In this document: in pieces, positions 17,708 to 26,044 of the stretch
Layout of the letters: every line of letters starts with the position of its first letter
How positions within the stretch are numbered: position 1 is the stretch's first letter
DNA from: Lysobacteraceae bacterium
GTDB taxonomy: Bacteria > Pseudomonadota > Gammaproteobacteria > Xanthomonadales > Rhodanobacteraceae
DNA: 40,556 nucleotides
Direction of reading: 5' to 3'
NCBI GenBank assembly: GCA_018970895.1
Contig: JAGWVM010000014.1
Span: 1 to 40,556 of the forward strand
Notes under the pieces: model-generated
Database searches by the model: none
What the model saw: the letters and a program-made list of their open reading frames with translations, nothing else
What the model was told of the DNA's origin: nothing
Position numbers and translations under genes: made by a program

Positions 17708-18133
17708 TCAGACCACCGTCAGGGTGACGTCGATGTTCCCGCGGGTGGCGTTGGAGTACGGGCACACCCCATGGGCCTTCTGCACCAGCTCCTCGACCAC
17801 GGCGCGGTCCAGGCCGGGCACGCTGATCTTCAACTCGACCTCGATGCCGAAGCCGGTGGGGATCGGACCGATGCCCACGCTGCCCTCGATGCGGGTGCTG
17901 GCCGGCAGCGCGATCTTCTGCTGACCGGCGACGAACTTCAGCGCGCCGATGAAGCAGGCCGAATAGCCCGCGGCGAACAGCTGCTCGGGGTTGGTGCCGT
18001 CGCCGCCGGCGCCGCCGAGCTCCTTCGGCGTGGTCAGCTTGAGGTCGAGCACGTCGTCGGAGGACACGGCGCGGCCGTCGCGGCCACCGGTGGCCTTGGC
18101 GTGGGCGCGGTAGAGGACCTTTTCGATGGACAT
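17708..18133 (-). CDS. ohr: Organic hydroperoxide resistance protein Ohr
   Basis: A 141-residue OsmC/Ohr-family thiol peroxidase that reduces organic and fatty-acid hydroperoxides in the cytoplasm, using lipoylated or dihydrolipoyl partners in characterised members. The two catalytic cysteines are in YSACFIGAL (Cys60) and [12 protein letters not shown] (Cys124), and the length fits Ohr rather than OsmC. The ATG is preceded by AAGGAG. It lies 100 bp downstream of ohrR on the same strand, and the gap carries a motif shared with the ohrR promoter (18192-18204). It is probably repressed by OhrR and induced by organic peroxides. Confidence 0.95.
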   Translation of the reverse strand: MSIEKVLYRAHAKATGGRDGRAVSSDDVLDLKLTTPKELGGAGGDGTNPEQLFAAGYSACFIGALKFVAGQQKIALPASTRIEGSVGIGPIPTGFGIEVELKISVPGLDRAVVEELVQKAHGVCPYSNATRGNIDVTLTVV

Positions 18134-18191
18134 GGTTTCTGCTCCTTGGGGTGTCTGGGGTGCGGCCGTCGGCCGCGGTTATGGATCGAAG

Positions 18192-18204
18192 GCTATTGAA
18201 TCGT
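18192..18204. promoter_or_regulatory. Candidate OhrR operator before ohr
   Basis: GCTATTGAATCGT in the ohrR-ohr gap shares its first 10 bases with the reverse complement of the palindrome upstream of ohrR (GCTATTGAATAGC). It lies 59 bp upstream of the ohr start, and an AT-rich stretch (ATGTATATGACAT) next to it may be the promoter. This supports, but does not prove, a shared OhrR site. Confidence 0.5.
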
Positions 18205-18233
18205 GCGCGATGTATATGACATGAGACAGCGGC

Positions 18234-18689
18234 TCAGGCATGCTCCGCCAACCGCCCGCGCAGGCGGTCGAGCCGGCGCTTGAGGTCGATCAGTTCGTCC
18301 AGCTCGCAGCCGGTGGCGCAGAAGATCGCTTCCGGCACCGCGCCGGCCCGGCGCTTGAGCGCGCGGCCCTGCGCGGTGAGGCTGACCACCACCTGGCGCT
18401 CGTCCTCGGTGGCGCGCTGGCGCTGCACTAGTCCGGCCGCCTCCAGCCGCTTCAGCAGCGGAGTCAGCGTGGCCGAGTCCAGGAACAGCCGCTCGCCGAT
18501 CTGCGAGACCGTCACGCCGTCGCGCTCCCACAGCACCAGCATCACCAGGTACTGCGGATAGGTCAGCTCCAGGTCCGCCAGCAGCTTGCGGTACACCTTG
18601 GTCATCGCCAGCTGCGCGGCGTACAGCGAGAAGCACAACTGGCTGTCCAGCTGCAGCGGCGAAAGGGCGTGGGCGGGTCGGCGCGACAT
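18234..18689 (-). CDS. ohrR: MarR-family peroxide-sensing repressor OhrR
   Basis: A 151-residue winged-helix repressor of the MarR family. The N-terminal segment [16 protein letters not shown] holds the peroxide-sensing cysteine (Cys19), and two late cysteines (Cys124, Cys128 in [12 protein letters not shown]) could provide the resolving thiol, as in two-cysteine OhrR of Xanthomonas. The recognition helix region is [20 protein letters not shown] and the wing contains [14 protein letters not shown]. Reduced OhrR represses ohr; oxidation by organic peroxides releases DNA. It is upstream of ohr, and its own promoter carries an operator-like palindrome, so autorepression is likely. Confidence 0.92.
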   Translation of the reverse strand: MSRRPAHALSPLQLDSQLCFSLYAAQLAMTKVYRKLLADLELTYPQYLVMLVLWERDGVTVSQIGERLFLDSATLTPLLKRLEAAGLVQRQRATEDERQVVVSLTAQGRALKRRAGAVPEAIFCATGCELDELIDLKRRLDRLRGRLAEHA

Positions 18690-18702
18690 GGCGTCATGTT
18701 AC

Positions 18703-18722
18703 ATAGCGCGCTATTCAATAGC
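18703..18722. promoter_or_regulatory. OhrR operator-like palindromes at the ohrR promoter
   Basis: Two overlapping perfect palindromes: ATAGCGCGCTAT (18703-18714) and GCTATT-C-AATAGC (18710-18722), giving three ATAGC half-sites in alternating orientation. Read on the reverse strand, TTGCTA and TAACAT with a 17-bp spacer form a reasonable sigma-70 promoter whose -35 and spacer are covered by these palindromes, the expected position for repression. Confidence 0.55.
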
Positions 18723-18742
18723 AAGCTCTATGCGCTGCCGGC

Positions 18743-19825
18743 TCAGCGCCCGCCGAACAGGTCCGGCTGCGCGGCCTCCTCGTCCGCATCGATGAAGCCC
18801 GACAGCCCGACGCCGACCAGCCGGTAGCGCGTGTCCGCGGGCAGGTCGACGCGTGCACGCAGCGCGCAGGCGATGTCCGCCAGTTCGCAGGCGGAGCCGG
18901 GTCGTATCGCCGGCGTGAGGCTGCGGGTGAGCGTCTTGAACTGCGCGGTCTTGAGCTTGAGGACCACCGTGCGGGCGACCCGCCCGGCCTCGCGCTGGTG
19001 GCCTGCCCAGGTCTTTTCCGCCAGGCGCCGGATGTGCGGCTCCAGCGCCTCCAGCGGCAGGTCGTGCTCGAACGTGTCCTCCGTCGACACCTGCACGCAG
19101 GGCCGCTCCGGCTGCACTGGGCGCTCGTCGATGCCCAGCGACAGCTCGTGCAGGCGCCGGCCCCAGCGTCCGAAGCGCTGCTCCATCTCGGCCACGGGCA
19201 GGTTGCGCAGCTGCGCCACGGTCTGCACGCCGAGCTCGGCCAGCCGCGCCTCCATCACCTTGCCCACGCCCGGCAGCCGGCCGACCTTCAGTGGCAGCAG
19301 GAACGCGTCGACCTGGTGCGGACGCACCACGAACAGGCCGTCCGGCTTGCGGTAGTCCGAGGCGATCTTGGCCAGGAACTTGTTGGGGGCCACTCCGGCC
19401 GAGGCGGTCAGTCCGGTTTCCGCGCGGATCGCCGCCCGGATCGCCTCGGCGGTAGCCGTGGCCGAACCCAGCCCGGTGCGGGTCACGGTGACATCGAGGT
19501 AGGCCTCGTCCAGCGACAGCGGTTCGATCAGCTCGGTGTGACGGGCAAAGATCTCGCGGATCTGCCGTGATACCGCCTTGTAGCGCGAAAAATCGGGCGG
19601 CACGAAGATCGCCTGCGGACACAGCCGCTCGGCGCGCACCGCGGGCATCGCCGAGCGCACGCCGAAGGTGCGCGCCTCGTAGCTGGCCGCACACACCACC
19701 GAGCGAGCCCCGCGCCAGGCCACCACCACCGGCTTGCCGCGCAGTTCCGGTGCATCCCGCTGCTCCACCGACGCGTAGAACGCGTCCATGTCGACATGGA
19801 GGATCTTGCGCGCGGAGGGAGTCAC
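18743..19825 (-). CDS. dinB: DNA polymerase IV (Y-family)
   Basis: A 360-residue error-prone translesion polymerase. The palm begins ILHVDMDAFYASVE (catalytic Asp12), and SLDEAYLD supplies Asp106/Glu107; the residue after Phe16 is Tyr17 at the steric-gate position. Next come the thumb with the helix-hairpin-helix motif RLPGVGKVMEARLAELG and the little-finger domain. The C-terminus QPDLFGGR contains a beta-clamp-binding motif (QPDLF). The start is GTG 19825, one residue block before the conserved strand and 22 bp after the stop of the upstream membrane protein gene. I see no clear LexA box immediately upstream, so it may be transcribed with that gene. Confidence 0.95.
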   Translation of the reverse strand: MTPSARKILHVDMDAFYASVEQRDAPELRGKPVVVAWRGARSVVCAASYEARTFGVRSAMPAVRAERLCPQAIFVPPDFSRYKAVSRQIREIFARHTELIEPLSLDEAYLDVTVTRTGLGSATATAEAIRAAIRAETGLTASAGVAPNKFLAKIASDYRKPDGLFVVRPHQVDAFLLPLKVGRLPGVGKVMEARLAELGVQTVAQLRNLPVAEMEQRFGRWGRRLHELSLGIDERPVQPERPCVQVSTEDTFEHDLPLEALEPHIRRLAEKTWAGHQREAGRVARTVVLKLKTAQFKTLTRSLTPAIRPGSACELADIACALRARVDLPADTRYRLVGVGLSGFIDADEEAAQPDLFGGR

Positions 19826-19847
19826 CGGCGCCTCGTCACCGCGTCGC

Positions 19848-20801
19848 TCATCGGGCGACCGTCGGCGCGCGTCGGGAGCGCCAGCGCAGCCGCCCTTCGA
19901 ATGCGCCGAAGGCGAGGCTGCCCAGCACGAACGGGCCGGCGGTGTAGGTGAGCCGATAGCAAAGGATCGCCGCCAGCACCTCGGGGCGCTGCGCCTGCGG
20001 GAAGGCCGCCAGCAGGATCGACTCGAACACCCCCAGGCCGCCCGGCGCATGGCTGACCAGTCCCGCGAGCACCGCGGCCACGTAAACGGGCAGGAAATCG
20101 ACGAACGGCGGCGCCACGGAGGCGGGGAGCAGCACGTGCAGTGCCGCGATGGCACCGCACATCTCGACCGCGCCGATCAGCATCTGCAACGCGGCTGCCC
20201 GCGCATCGGGAAACGTCAGGCTCCAGCCGGCCACCCGCAGCGTCCGCGCCGATCGCCCCAGCCACACCAGCCAGGCGGCCATGGCCAGCAGCAGGCCAAG
20301 CCCCGGCCAGCGCCCCCAGCCCGCGACGATTGTCGGCTGCCAGACCAGCGCCCCGGTGATCACCACGACGAAGCCAAGCCCCACGCCCAAGCCGGCGATT
20401 CCCACGATGCGCGCGGTGTCGCCCACGCCCAGTCCGGCCGCGCCGTAGATGCGATAGCGCACGGCGCTGGCGGTGATGGCATGGAAGCCGAGCATGTTGC
20501 CGATCGCGTTGGAGACCACCCCGGCGAAGGCGGCCCGGCGCAGCGACACACGCCCGCGCGCGCCCAGCCGCGCGGCCTGCATCTCGAACGCGGCGAGCAT
20601 GGCGAAGCTCAAGCAGGTGGCGGTCGCCGACCCGACAACCGCGCGCGCCGGCAGTGCCTGCCATGCGGCGACGAAATCGCGCCAGCGCATCGCGTGGAGA
20701 TAGCGATGCAGCAGCCAGGCGGCGCCCAGCAATATCGCGGCCGCGAGACCGGACGATCCCCAGCGAAGCCACGGCGTATGCCGTTCGACAGTCGCGTTCA
20801 C
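19848..20801 (-). CDS. UPF0104 / LPG-synthase-TM family membrane protein
   Basis: A 317-residue integral membrane protein with about eight hydrophobic segments. The conserved stretches NAIGNMLGFHAITASAVRYRIYG in the first third and SHAPGGLGVFESILL in the last third are characteristic of the flippase-like UPF0104 family related to the membrane part of lysylphosphatidylglycerol synthase (MprF). No catalytic aminoacyl-transferase domain is fused here, so it may be a lipid flippase or an uncharacterised lipid-modifying protein. The start is GTG 20801 with GGAG 7-8 nt upstream. It is upstream of dinB on the same strand with a 22-bp gap. Confidence 0.85.
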   Translation of the reverse strand: MNATVERHTPWLRWGSSGLAAAILLGAAWLLHRYLHAMRWRDFVAAWQALPARAVVGSATATCLSFAMLAAFEMQAARLGARGRVSLRRAAFAGVVSNAIGNMLGFHAITASAVRYRIYGAAGLGVGDTARIVGIAGLGVGLGFVVVITGALVWQPTIVAGWGRWPGLGLLLAMAAWLVWLGRSARTLRVAGWSLTFPDARAAALQMLIGAVEMCGAIAALHVLLPASVAPPFVDFLPVYVAAVLAGLVSHAPGGLGVFESILLAAFPQAQRPEVLAAILCYRLTYTAGPFVLGSLAFGAFEGRLRWRSRRAPTVAR

Positions 20802-20965
20802 TCGATGACTCCGTCCACCGTATTCACGCTGTTCGGGTCGCCGCCTCGCTGAGGCAGATCAAGCGATATGTCAGGACGAGCCGCCACGGGAGAGGGCATG
20901 GTGCTTGCCAGGCAGGGGAGTTGCCGATTCTAAACAGCTCCCACCCGGGATGGATCAGGGCACTC

Positions 20966-21346
20966 TCAGAGTCGTGATGGCGCAGGTGCGCGTTCCGACT
21001 CAGCGTAGGCCTTGGTGGTCACCAGATATACCCGGATATCGGGTCGATCGCTGTGAATGGCGAGGGCTGCACCGTCGGCCACCACAATGTCCTTTTTCGG
21101 GCCAGCCAGGGCGGCGGCGATCGCGGCGGCGAAGGCGCGCGATTGCTGCTGGCGATGCCAGATACCGGGCAAGACCAGTGCGCCGATCGTCACGGTCATG
21201 GCCAGCCCGGCGCCGATCAGGGCAAGACGTCTGGAGCGATGCCGATGCGGCGTGCTGTAGGCCTGCTCCGCAATGGCGGCCCGCAAACGCCGCAGGCCAC
21301 CGCCCGGGGGCTCAAGCCATGGCAACAGGGCGTGTGGCTCATGCAT
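20966..21346 (-). CDS. Single-pass membrane protein, putative anti-sigma factor
   Basis: A 126-residue protein with a short basic N-terminal cytoplasmic part (about 40 residues, including a HRHRSRR run), one membrane helix (LALIGAGLAMTVTIGALVLP, about 41-60) and a roughly 65-residue periplasmic part. Its gene overlaps the end of the ECF sigma gene by 8 bp, the classic place for an anti-sigma factor. The N-terminal part is short and lacks the zinc-binding H-x3-C-x2-C motif, so if it is an anti-sigma factor it is a minimal, non-ZAS type. The role is inferred from gene order and topology only. Confidence 0.6.
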   Translation of the reverse strand: MHEPHALLPWLEPPGGGLRRLRAAIAEQAYSTPHRHRSRRLALIGAGLAMTVTIGALVLPGIWHRQQQSRAFAAAIAAALAGPKKDIVVADGAALAIHSDRPDIRVYLVTTKAYAESERAPAPSRL

Positions 21347-21833
21347 GGATGGTCAGCTCCATCAGCTCTTTCAGGCGCGCCCGTGCTGCATGCTTGCGCG
21401 AGGCTACGGTGCCGGCGGGAATGCCAAGTACCCCGGCGATCTCGGCATCCCGAAGCCCGGAAAACTCGGAAAGCAGCAGCACTTGCTGCGATACCCGCGG
21501 GAGTTGTCGCAGGGCGCGGTGCAACTGCCGTGTGGCGAGGAAATCCTGCTCGCCCTGCTCTGCCAGCATTCCCATTTCCTCACTCAGCGGTTCGAAGCGG
21601 CGTAATGCACGCCAGCGCAGACGGTTCTTCGCAAGGTTGAGCGCCGTGGTCCACACCAATGCGTCCAGCGTCGGTGGCTCGACGTCCTCCCGTCGCTCCC
21701 ATATCCGCAAATAGGCGTCATGGATCAGGTCCTGGCAGTCCTGTGTCTGCCACAACTGGCGATATAGGACGTTGAACAAAGGCTTCTCCAACCGGCGGTA
21801 GCTGGCATAGAGCGCGTCCTCGCGCAGAGCCAC
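21339..21833 (-). CDS. ECF-type RNA polymerase sigma factor
   Basis: A 164-residue sigma-70-family protein with region 2 (LFNVLYRQLWQTQDCQDLIHDAYLRIWERRE: the DLIHDAYLRIW helix contacts the -10) and region 4 (LPRVSQQVLLLSEFSGLRDAEIAGVLGIPAGTVASRKHAARARL, a helix-turn-helix for the -35), and no region 3, as expected of ECF factors. The start is GTG 21833, 9 bp after the upstream lipoprotein stop, with no strong ribosome binding site, suggesting translational coupling. It is followed by an overlapping one-pass membrane protein that may be its anti-sigma factor. I could not find a convincing self-regulated ECF promoter upstream of the operon. Confidence 0.9.
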   Translation of the reverse strand: MALREDALYASYRRLEKPLFNVLYRQLWQTQDCQDLIHDAYLRIWERREDVEPPTLDALVWTTALNLAKNRLRWRALRRFEPLSEEMGMLAEQGEQDFLATRQLHRALRQLPRVSQQVLLLSEFSGLRDAEIAGVLGIPAGTVASRKHAARARLKELMELTIHA

Positions 21834-21842
21834 GGGCGCGGC

Positions 21843-22613
21843 TCAGTGTGCAGTTGCCGCATCGACGCGCAGCACCAGCAGGCGCAGCGTGGCGCCTCGG
21901 GTGCATGGCGAAAGGCTCTGCTGCACGATTCGGGTGCCCTCGATCGGCTCCGCGTGAGGGCATGGCATCGGCGCCTGGCCCAGTACGATGGTCTGGCCCA
22001 GACGCGCATCGAGACGGGTGGAGAGCTTCCGGATACCGGAATCGTGGCTGGCAAGGTCCTCGTAGTTCACTTGCAGGTCGACGGTATCCCCGTGGGCGGG
22101 GCTGGCCTCCAGACCGAACACCTTGCCGTCGCCTCCGCTCAGGACCGCACGGTGGTCGTAGCCCAGGGTGTTCGATACTGCCTGGTCGAGGCGGAAATGC
22201 ATCGGCCCCAGCGCCAGGCGAACCGGTGCCAGCGCCGGCTCCAGTGCCTTGAGCTGCGGATCGTCCTTGCTCTCGCCGGCGTCGCCGTCGATCACCCAGA
22301 AATGTGCCTGAAGAAGCGATTCGCTCCGATTCGCTGGCGCTTTCTCGAGGGTTGCCAAGGCGGTCCCTATCGAGGCTTGCGCCGAGCTCGGTGCGTAGAC
22401 CAGCAATTTGTCGGATGCCGGGGCCGTAATCCGCGCTGAGCGGACGTCGAGCACGCCGCCGAGTGCCGCGGCCAGGCGCGGTGCCTGTGACGGCGCCACC
22501 GGATAGATCTTCAGCGTCATCTCCGAAGCCTGTGCCGGAGCACTGCCGGGGTGCGCCTGGCAGCCTGCCAGCAATGCAAGAACCAGGGCGGCTGTCCATC
22601 GATACAACGTCAT
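21843..22613 (-). CDS. Lipoprotein with secretin N-domain-like features, ECF operon
   Basis: A 256-residue protein. A lipoprotein signal peptide ends at LLAGC (Cys18). Residues about 34-90 resemble a secretin N-domain: IYPVAPSQAPRLAAALGGVL, then DKLLVYAPSSAQASI and an ending helix. Later, STRLDARLGQTIVLGQAP resembles the strand of secretin C-domains that ends in GQTxxLGG, but the amphipathic strands needed to form a beta-barrel pore are missing. Two cysteines near the end (MPCPHAEP and SPCTRG) could form a disulfide. It is the first gene of a three-gene unit with the ECF sigma factor and its presumed anti-sigma. The start ATG has AAGGAG upstream. The secretin comparison is my inference. Confidence 0.65.
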   Translation of the reverse strand: MTLYRWTAALVLALLAGCQAHPGSAPAQASEMTLKIYPVAPSQAPRLAAALGGVLDVRSARITAPASDKLLVYAPSSAQASIGTALATLEKAPANRSESLLQAHFWVIDGDAGESKDDPQLKALEPALAPVRLALGPMHFRLDQAVSNTLGYDHRAVLSGGDGKVFGLEASPAHGDTVDLQVNYEDLASHDSGIRKLSTRLDARLGQTIVLGQAPMPCPHAEPIEGTRIVQQSLSPCTRGATLRLLVLRVDAATAH

Positions 22614-22774
22614 GCGGGCTCTCCTTGGGGCCGCTCCCGTGCGGCCTTCTTGCATGTTTACACGCGACGCCGGAATTCCTTCACATGTCCTGACCGCGAT
22701 GCCGGGGTCGCACAAATCCGGAAGCATCGTGTCAGGCTATGCGCTCTCGTCATCGTTCGCTGATCGCCCTAGTC

Positions 22775-24109
22775 ATGACCCAAGAGTCCACCGCTCCGTC
22801 CTACCTGCGTCGCCTGGGTGTATGGGATGCCGCATCGATCGTGATCGGCGGCGTGATCGGTGCCGGCATCTTCCGCAACCCGGCCACGGTGGCCGAGCGC
22901 ACGTCGGCCGGCTGGCAGGTGCTGCTGCTGTGGGCGATCGGCGGGCTGCTGACGCTCGCCGGCGTGCTCTGCTACGCCGAGCTCGGCGCACGGCGTCCCC
23001 AGGCCGGCGGCACCTATGTCTACCTGCGCGAGGCGTTCGGCAAGTTGCCGGCGTTCCTGTTCGGCTGGACCATGGCGCTGATCAACTATCCCGGCAGCGT
23101 GGCGGCGGTGGCCACCACCTTTGCCGACTACTTCTGTGCAGCGCTCGGTTTTCCGGCCGGATTCGTCAAGCCGGTGGCGGTTGGAGCGATCGCCTTCATC
23201 GTCGGCATCAATTTCTTCGGCATCCGCGCAGGCGCCTGGGTGCAGAACCTGTTCACCATCCTCAAGCTCGCCGCGATCGCGCTGCTGGTGGTGGTGGGGC
23301 TGATCCTGGCGCGGGGCCACTTCGGTGCCGCGCTGGCCGTCGACCGGGTGCACCCCGCCTCGGCGGGCAGCTTCCTTGGCGCGCTGCTGCCCGTGCTCTT
23401 CGCCTACGGGGGGTTTCACTACCTCAACGACCTTGCCGGCGAGGTGCGCGAGCCGCAGCGCACCCTGCCACGGGCCCTCGCGCTGGGCATGGGCGGGGTC
23501 GTCGGTAGCTACCTGCTGGTCAATTTCGCCTATCTGGCGGGGCTGGGCCACGCCGGCCTGGCGGCGAGCTCGGCCCCCGCGGCCGACCTGCTGCGCCACC
23601 TGCTCGGACCCGGCGGGGCGACCCTGATGGCGGTGGGCATCGCCTGCTCGACGTTCGGCTATTGCGCGATCGCCATCGCCGGCGGCGCACGCGTGCTGCA
23701 GACGATGGGCAAGGACGGCATGTTCTTCAGCGCCGTGGGCCGGATCGATCCGGCCAGCCGGGTGCCCCAGGTGGCCCTGGCCACGCTGGGTGCGTGGGCG
23801 ATCGTGCTGACGCTCTCCGGCAGCTTCGGCCAACTGCTCGATTACACGACGGTAGGCGAATGGCTGGCCCATGCCTTCGGCATTGCCACGCTGTTCTGGT
23901 ACCGCCGCTATCTGTCCCGCGAGCCGTCGCCGTACCGCGTGCCGTTCTATCCGCTGCTGCCGCTGCTGTTCGTCCTGACGGTGCTCGGCGTGATCGTGGC
24001 CACATCGATCCATGCGCCGCGTGACGCGGGGATGAGCCTGCTGATCATCGCGCTGGGCGTGCCGGCCTTCTACGGCTGGCGCTGGCTGGAGCGCCAGACC
24101 GCGTCGTGA
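22775..24109 (+). CDS. APC-superfamily amino-acid permease
   Basis: A 444-residue inner-membrane transporter with about 12 TM segments. The N-terminal SIVIGGVIGAGIFRNPATVAER (unwound TM1 with the Gly-rich substrate-binding turn) followed by LCYAELGARRPQAGGTYVYLREAFG are diagnostic for the amino acid-polyamine-organocation superfamily. A later ALPRALALGMG-type helix-loop and EVREPQRTLPRAL fit as well. It probably imports or exchanges an amino acid; the substrate cannot be read. ATG 22775 is chosen because the family sequence begins about 10 residues later. It is divergent from the lipoprotein-ECF unit. Confidence 0.88.
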   Translation: MTQESTAPSYLRRLGVWDAASIVIGGVIGAGIFRNPATVAERTSAGWQVLLLWAIGGLLTLAGVLCYAELGARRPQAGGTYVYLREAFGKLPAFLFGWTMALINYPGSVAAVATTFADYFCAALGFPAGFVKPVAVGAIAFIVGINFFGIRAGAWVQNLFTILKLAAIALLVVVGLILARGHFGAALAVDRVHPASAGSFLGALLPVLFAYGGFHYLNDLAGEVREPQRTLPRALALGMGGVVGSYLLVNFAYLAGLGHAGLAASSAPAADLLRHLLGPGGATLMAVGIACSTFGYCAIAIAGGARVLQTMGKDGMFFSAVGRIDPASRVPQVALATLGAWAIVLTLSGSFGQLLDYTTVGEWLAHAFGIATLFWYRRYLSREPSPYRVPFYPLLPLLFVLTVLGVIVATSIHAPRDAGMSLLIIALGVPAFYGWRWLERQTAS

Positions 24110-24148
24110 GGTGTCACGGCAGCCGACCGTCCGGTGCCAGGCTTCCGC

Positions 24149-24556
24149 TCAGGCCAGGCTGGTGGCGATGCCGAAGGCCACCGCCATCACCGCCGCCACC
24201 GCCAGGCAGGCGCTGGTGGGACGGATGCGGCGGGCGTCGGTTCGCGGGATCAGCCGCCACAGCAGCGCCACGCCCAGCAGCATGTCCACCACCAGCACCG
24301 CGCGCAGGCCGCTGGAGGCCAGCAGCGGGCCGTAGGGCGGGCGTACGCGGTCTTCATGCAGGGCCACGCCGGCGACCATTGCCATGCCGGCCAGGCTCCA
24401 CAGCAGGCAGGCCAGGTAGACGCGGTTGAACACCACGTTGGTGCGTTCGATCCAGCGCAGCGTCGGCCAGGCGACCAGGGCGGCGCACAGGGCGAGGATG
24501 GAGCCGTACAGCACCCACCACACCAGGGTGCTCAGCAGAGTCAGCAGGGTGCTCAT
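24149..24556 (-). CDS. Four-TM membrane protein coupled to Mpo1-like gene
   Basis: A 135-residue hydrophobic protein with four predicted TM helices (about 5-28, 44-65, 80-100, 112-133) and a short polar loop (ALHEDRVRPPYGPL) between TM2 and TM3. The ATG overlaps the stop of the Mpo1-like gene as ATGA, so the two are translationally coupled and presumably work in the same membrane process. I do not recognise the family. Confidence 0.65.
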   Translation of the reverse strand: MSTLLTLLSTLVWWVLYGSILALCAALVAWPTLRWIERTNVVFNRVYLACLLWSLAGMAMVAGVALHEDRVRPPYGPLLASSGLRAVLVVDMLLGVALLWRLIPRTDARRIRPTSACLAVAAVMAVAFGIATSLA

Positions 24557-25023
24557 GAAGAAGCCTTGAAGCCGAGCCGGCGCAGCAGCTTTTCCATCAG
24601 CCAGGCCGGGCCGACCAGCAGGTAGGACAGGTCGGTGAGGAAGCTGGGGCGACGCCCCTCGTAGATGTGGCCGACGAACTGCCCGATCCATGCCACCACG
24701 AACACCGCGATGGCCGCCCAGCGCAGCTCGACGGCCCCGAAGCGGTCGAACAGGAAGCCGGTCAGCACGGCCAGCAGCGCGAAGGCGACCAGCAGGGCGA
24801 TGCCCAGCCGGTGCGAGCGCTTCCAGTACCAGCCGAAGGCCAGCACCATCACCAGCACCGCCCAGGCGCCAGGCTGCATGAAGCGCGCCGGCACCGGGAT
24901 CGTCCACAGCAGCGCGGTGACGCTCCACACGATCGGCGGCACGCACAGCCAGTGCAGCCGCTGGTTGACCGGGTTCCGGTGATCGGCGCTGTAGCTGTCC
25001 AGCCAGTCCTGCATGGTGCGCAT
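24553..25023 (-). CDS. DUF962/Mpo1-like membrane protein
   Basis: A 156-residue protein with about four TM segments. The N-terminal motif SYSADHRNPVNQRLHWLCVPP has the conserved His, Asn-Pro and second His of the DUF962 family, and GHIYEGRRPSF near the C-terminus supplies a further conserved His. Yeast Mpo1 of this family is an Fe(II)-dependent dioxygenase of 2-hydroxy fatty acids, with the histidines binding iron; bacterial members are assumed to act on lipids. ATG 25023 is chosen for its GGGAGG ribosome binding site (an ATG at 25014 is less likely). It follows purC by 19 bp and is overlapped by the four-TM protein gene. Confidence 0.8.
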   Translation of the reverse strand: MRTMQDWLDSYSADHRNPVNQRLHWLCVPPIVWSVTALLWTIPVPARFMQPGAWAVLVMVLAFGWYWKRSHRLGIALLVAFALLAVLTGFLFDRFGAVELRWAAIAVFVVAWIGQFVGHIYEGRRPSFLTDLSYLLVGPAWLMEKLLRRLGFKASS

Positions 25024-25042
25024 GGCCCGCCTCCCGGGAACG

Positions 25043-25939
25043 TCAGTCAATGGAGATGCCGGCCAGCCGCTGCAGCGCCTCGGCGTACTTGGCCGAGGTG
25101 CCGGCGATGACCTCCGGTGGCACGTGCGGTCCCGGCGCGGTCTTGTTCCAGTCCAGCGTCTCGAGGTAGTCGCGTACGAACTGCTTGTCGTAGCTGGGCG
25201 GGCTGATGCCGACCTGATACTGGTCGGCCGGCCAGTAGCGCGAGGAGTCGGGCGTGAGCATCTCGTCCATCACGTACAGCGTGCCGTCCCCGTCGGTGCC
25301 GAACTCCAGCTTGGTGTCGGCCAGGATGATGCCGCGCTCGGCCGCGTAGGCGGCGGCCCAGCGGTAGATCGCCAGCGTCGCGTCGCGCACCTTTTCGGCC
25401 AGCTCGCGGCCGACCGCGTCGACCACGGCGTCGAAGCTGACGTTCTCGTCGTGGTCGCCCACGGCCGCCTTGGTCGACGGGGTGAAGATCGGCTCGGGCA
25501 GCTGCTGCGCCTGCTTGAGGCCCTGCGGCAGGGCAATGCCGCAGACGGCGCCGGTGCGCTGGTAATCCTTCCAGCCCGAGCCGATCAGATAGCCGCGGGC
25601 GATCGCCTCCACCGGCACCGGTTTAAGGCGGCGCGTCACCACGGCGCGCTTCGCGTACAACGCCAGGTCGGTGCCGGCCGGCAGCACGTCGGCCAGCGGC
25701 ACGTCCAGCAGGTGGTTGGGGACCAGGTGGGCGGTCTTGCCGAACCAGAAGTTGGAGATCTGGGTGAGCATCTCGCCCTTGCCCGGGATCGGGTCCGGCA
25801 ACACCACGTCGAAGGCCGACAGGCGGTCGGTGGCCACGATCAGCAGGCGCTGTCCGGGCAGGGCGTAGACATCGCGCACCTTGCCGCGGTGGATCAGATC
25901 CAGGCCGGGCAGGTTCGATTGGGACAGGGTGGTGGGCAC
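25043..25939 (-). CDS. purC: Phosphoribosylaminoimidazole-succinocarboxamide synthase
   Basis: A 298-residue SAICAR synthetase, which ligates aspartate to CAIR in purine biosynthesis using ATP. Visible family signatures: [11 protein letters not shown] (nucleotide-binding N-terminus), [32 protein letters not shown], and LADTKLEFG followed by [12 protein letters not shown]. The GTG at 25939 is preferred because homologues start a few residues before [10 protein letters not shown]; an in-frame ATG at 25969 has no ribosome binding site. It is the lead gene of a reverse-strand unit with the Mpo1-like and four-TM genes and is divergent from the cytochrome c gene. Confidence 0.94.
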   Translation of the reverse strand: MPTTLSQSNLPGLDLIHRGKVRDVYALPGQRLLIVATDRLSAFDVVLPDPIPGKGEMLTQISNFWFGKTAHLVPNHLLDVPLADVLPAGTDLALYAKRAVVTRRLKPVPVEAIARGYLIGSGWKDYQRTGAVCGIALPQGLKQAQQLPEPIFTPSTKAAVGDHDENVSFDAVVDAVGRELAEKVRDATLAIYRWAAAYAAERGIILADTKLEFGTDGDGTLYVMDEMLTPDSSRYWPADQYQVGISPPSYDKQFVRDYLETLDWNKTAPGPHVPPEVIAGTSAKYAEALQRLAGISID

Positions 25940-26044
25940 GGGTCGGTTCCGGTGGGGCGAGCGCCGCATAGTGTAGCCGCTGCGCCGGGCCCCACCGCGC
26001 GGACGGCTGCTAGACTGGCGCGTCTCCTACCCCGTGTATTGCCG

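Noticed and set aside
22614..22774. An ECF-type autoregulatory promoter before the lipoprotein-sigma unit
   Set aside because: GGAATT occurs on the reverse strand, but no matching -10 lies at the expected 16-17 bp spacing.
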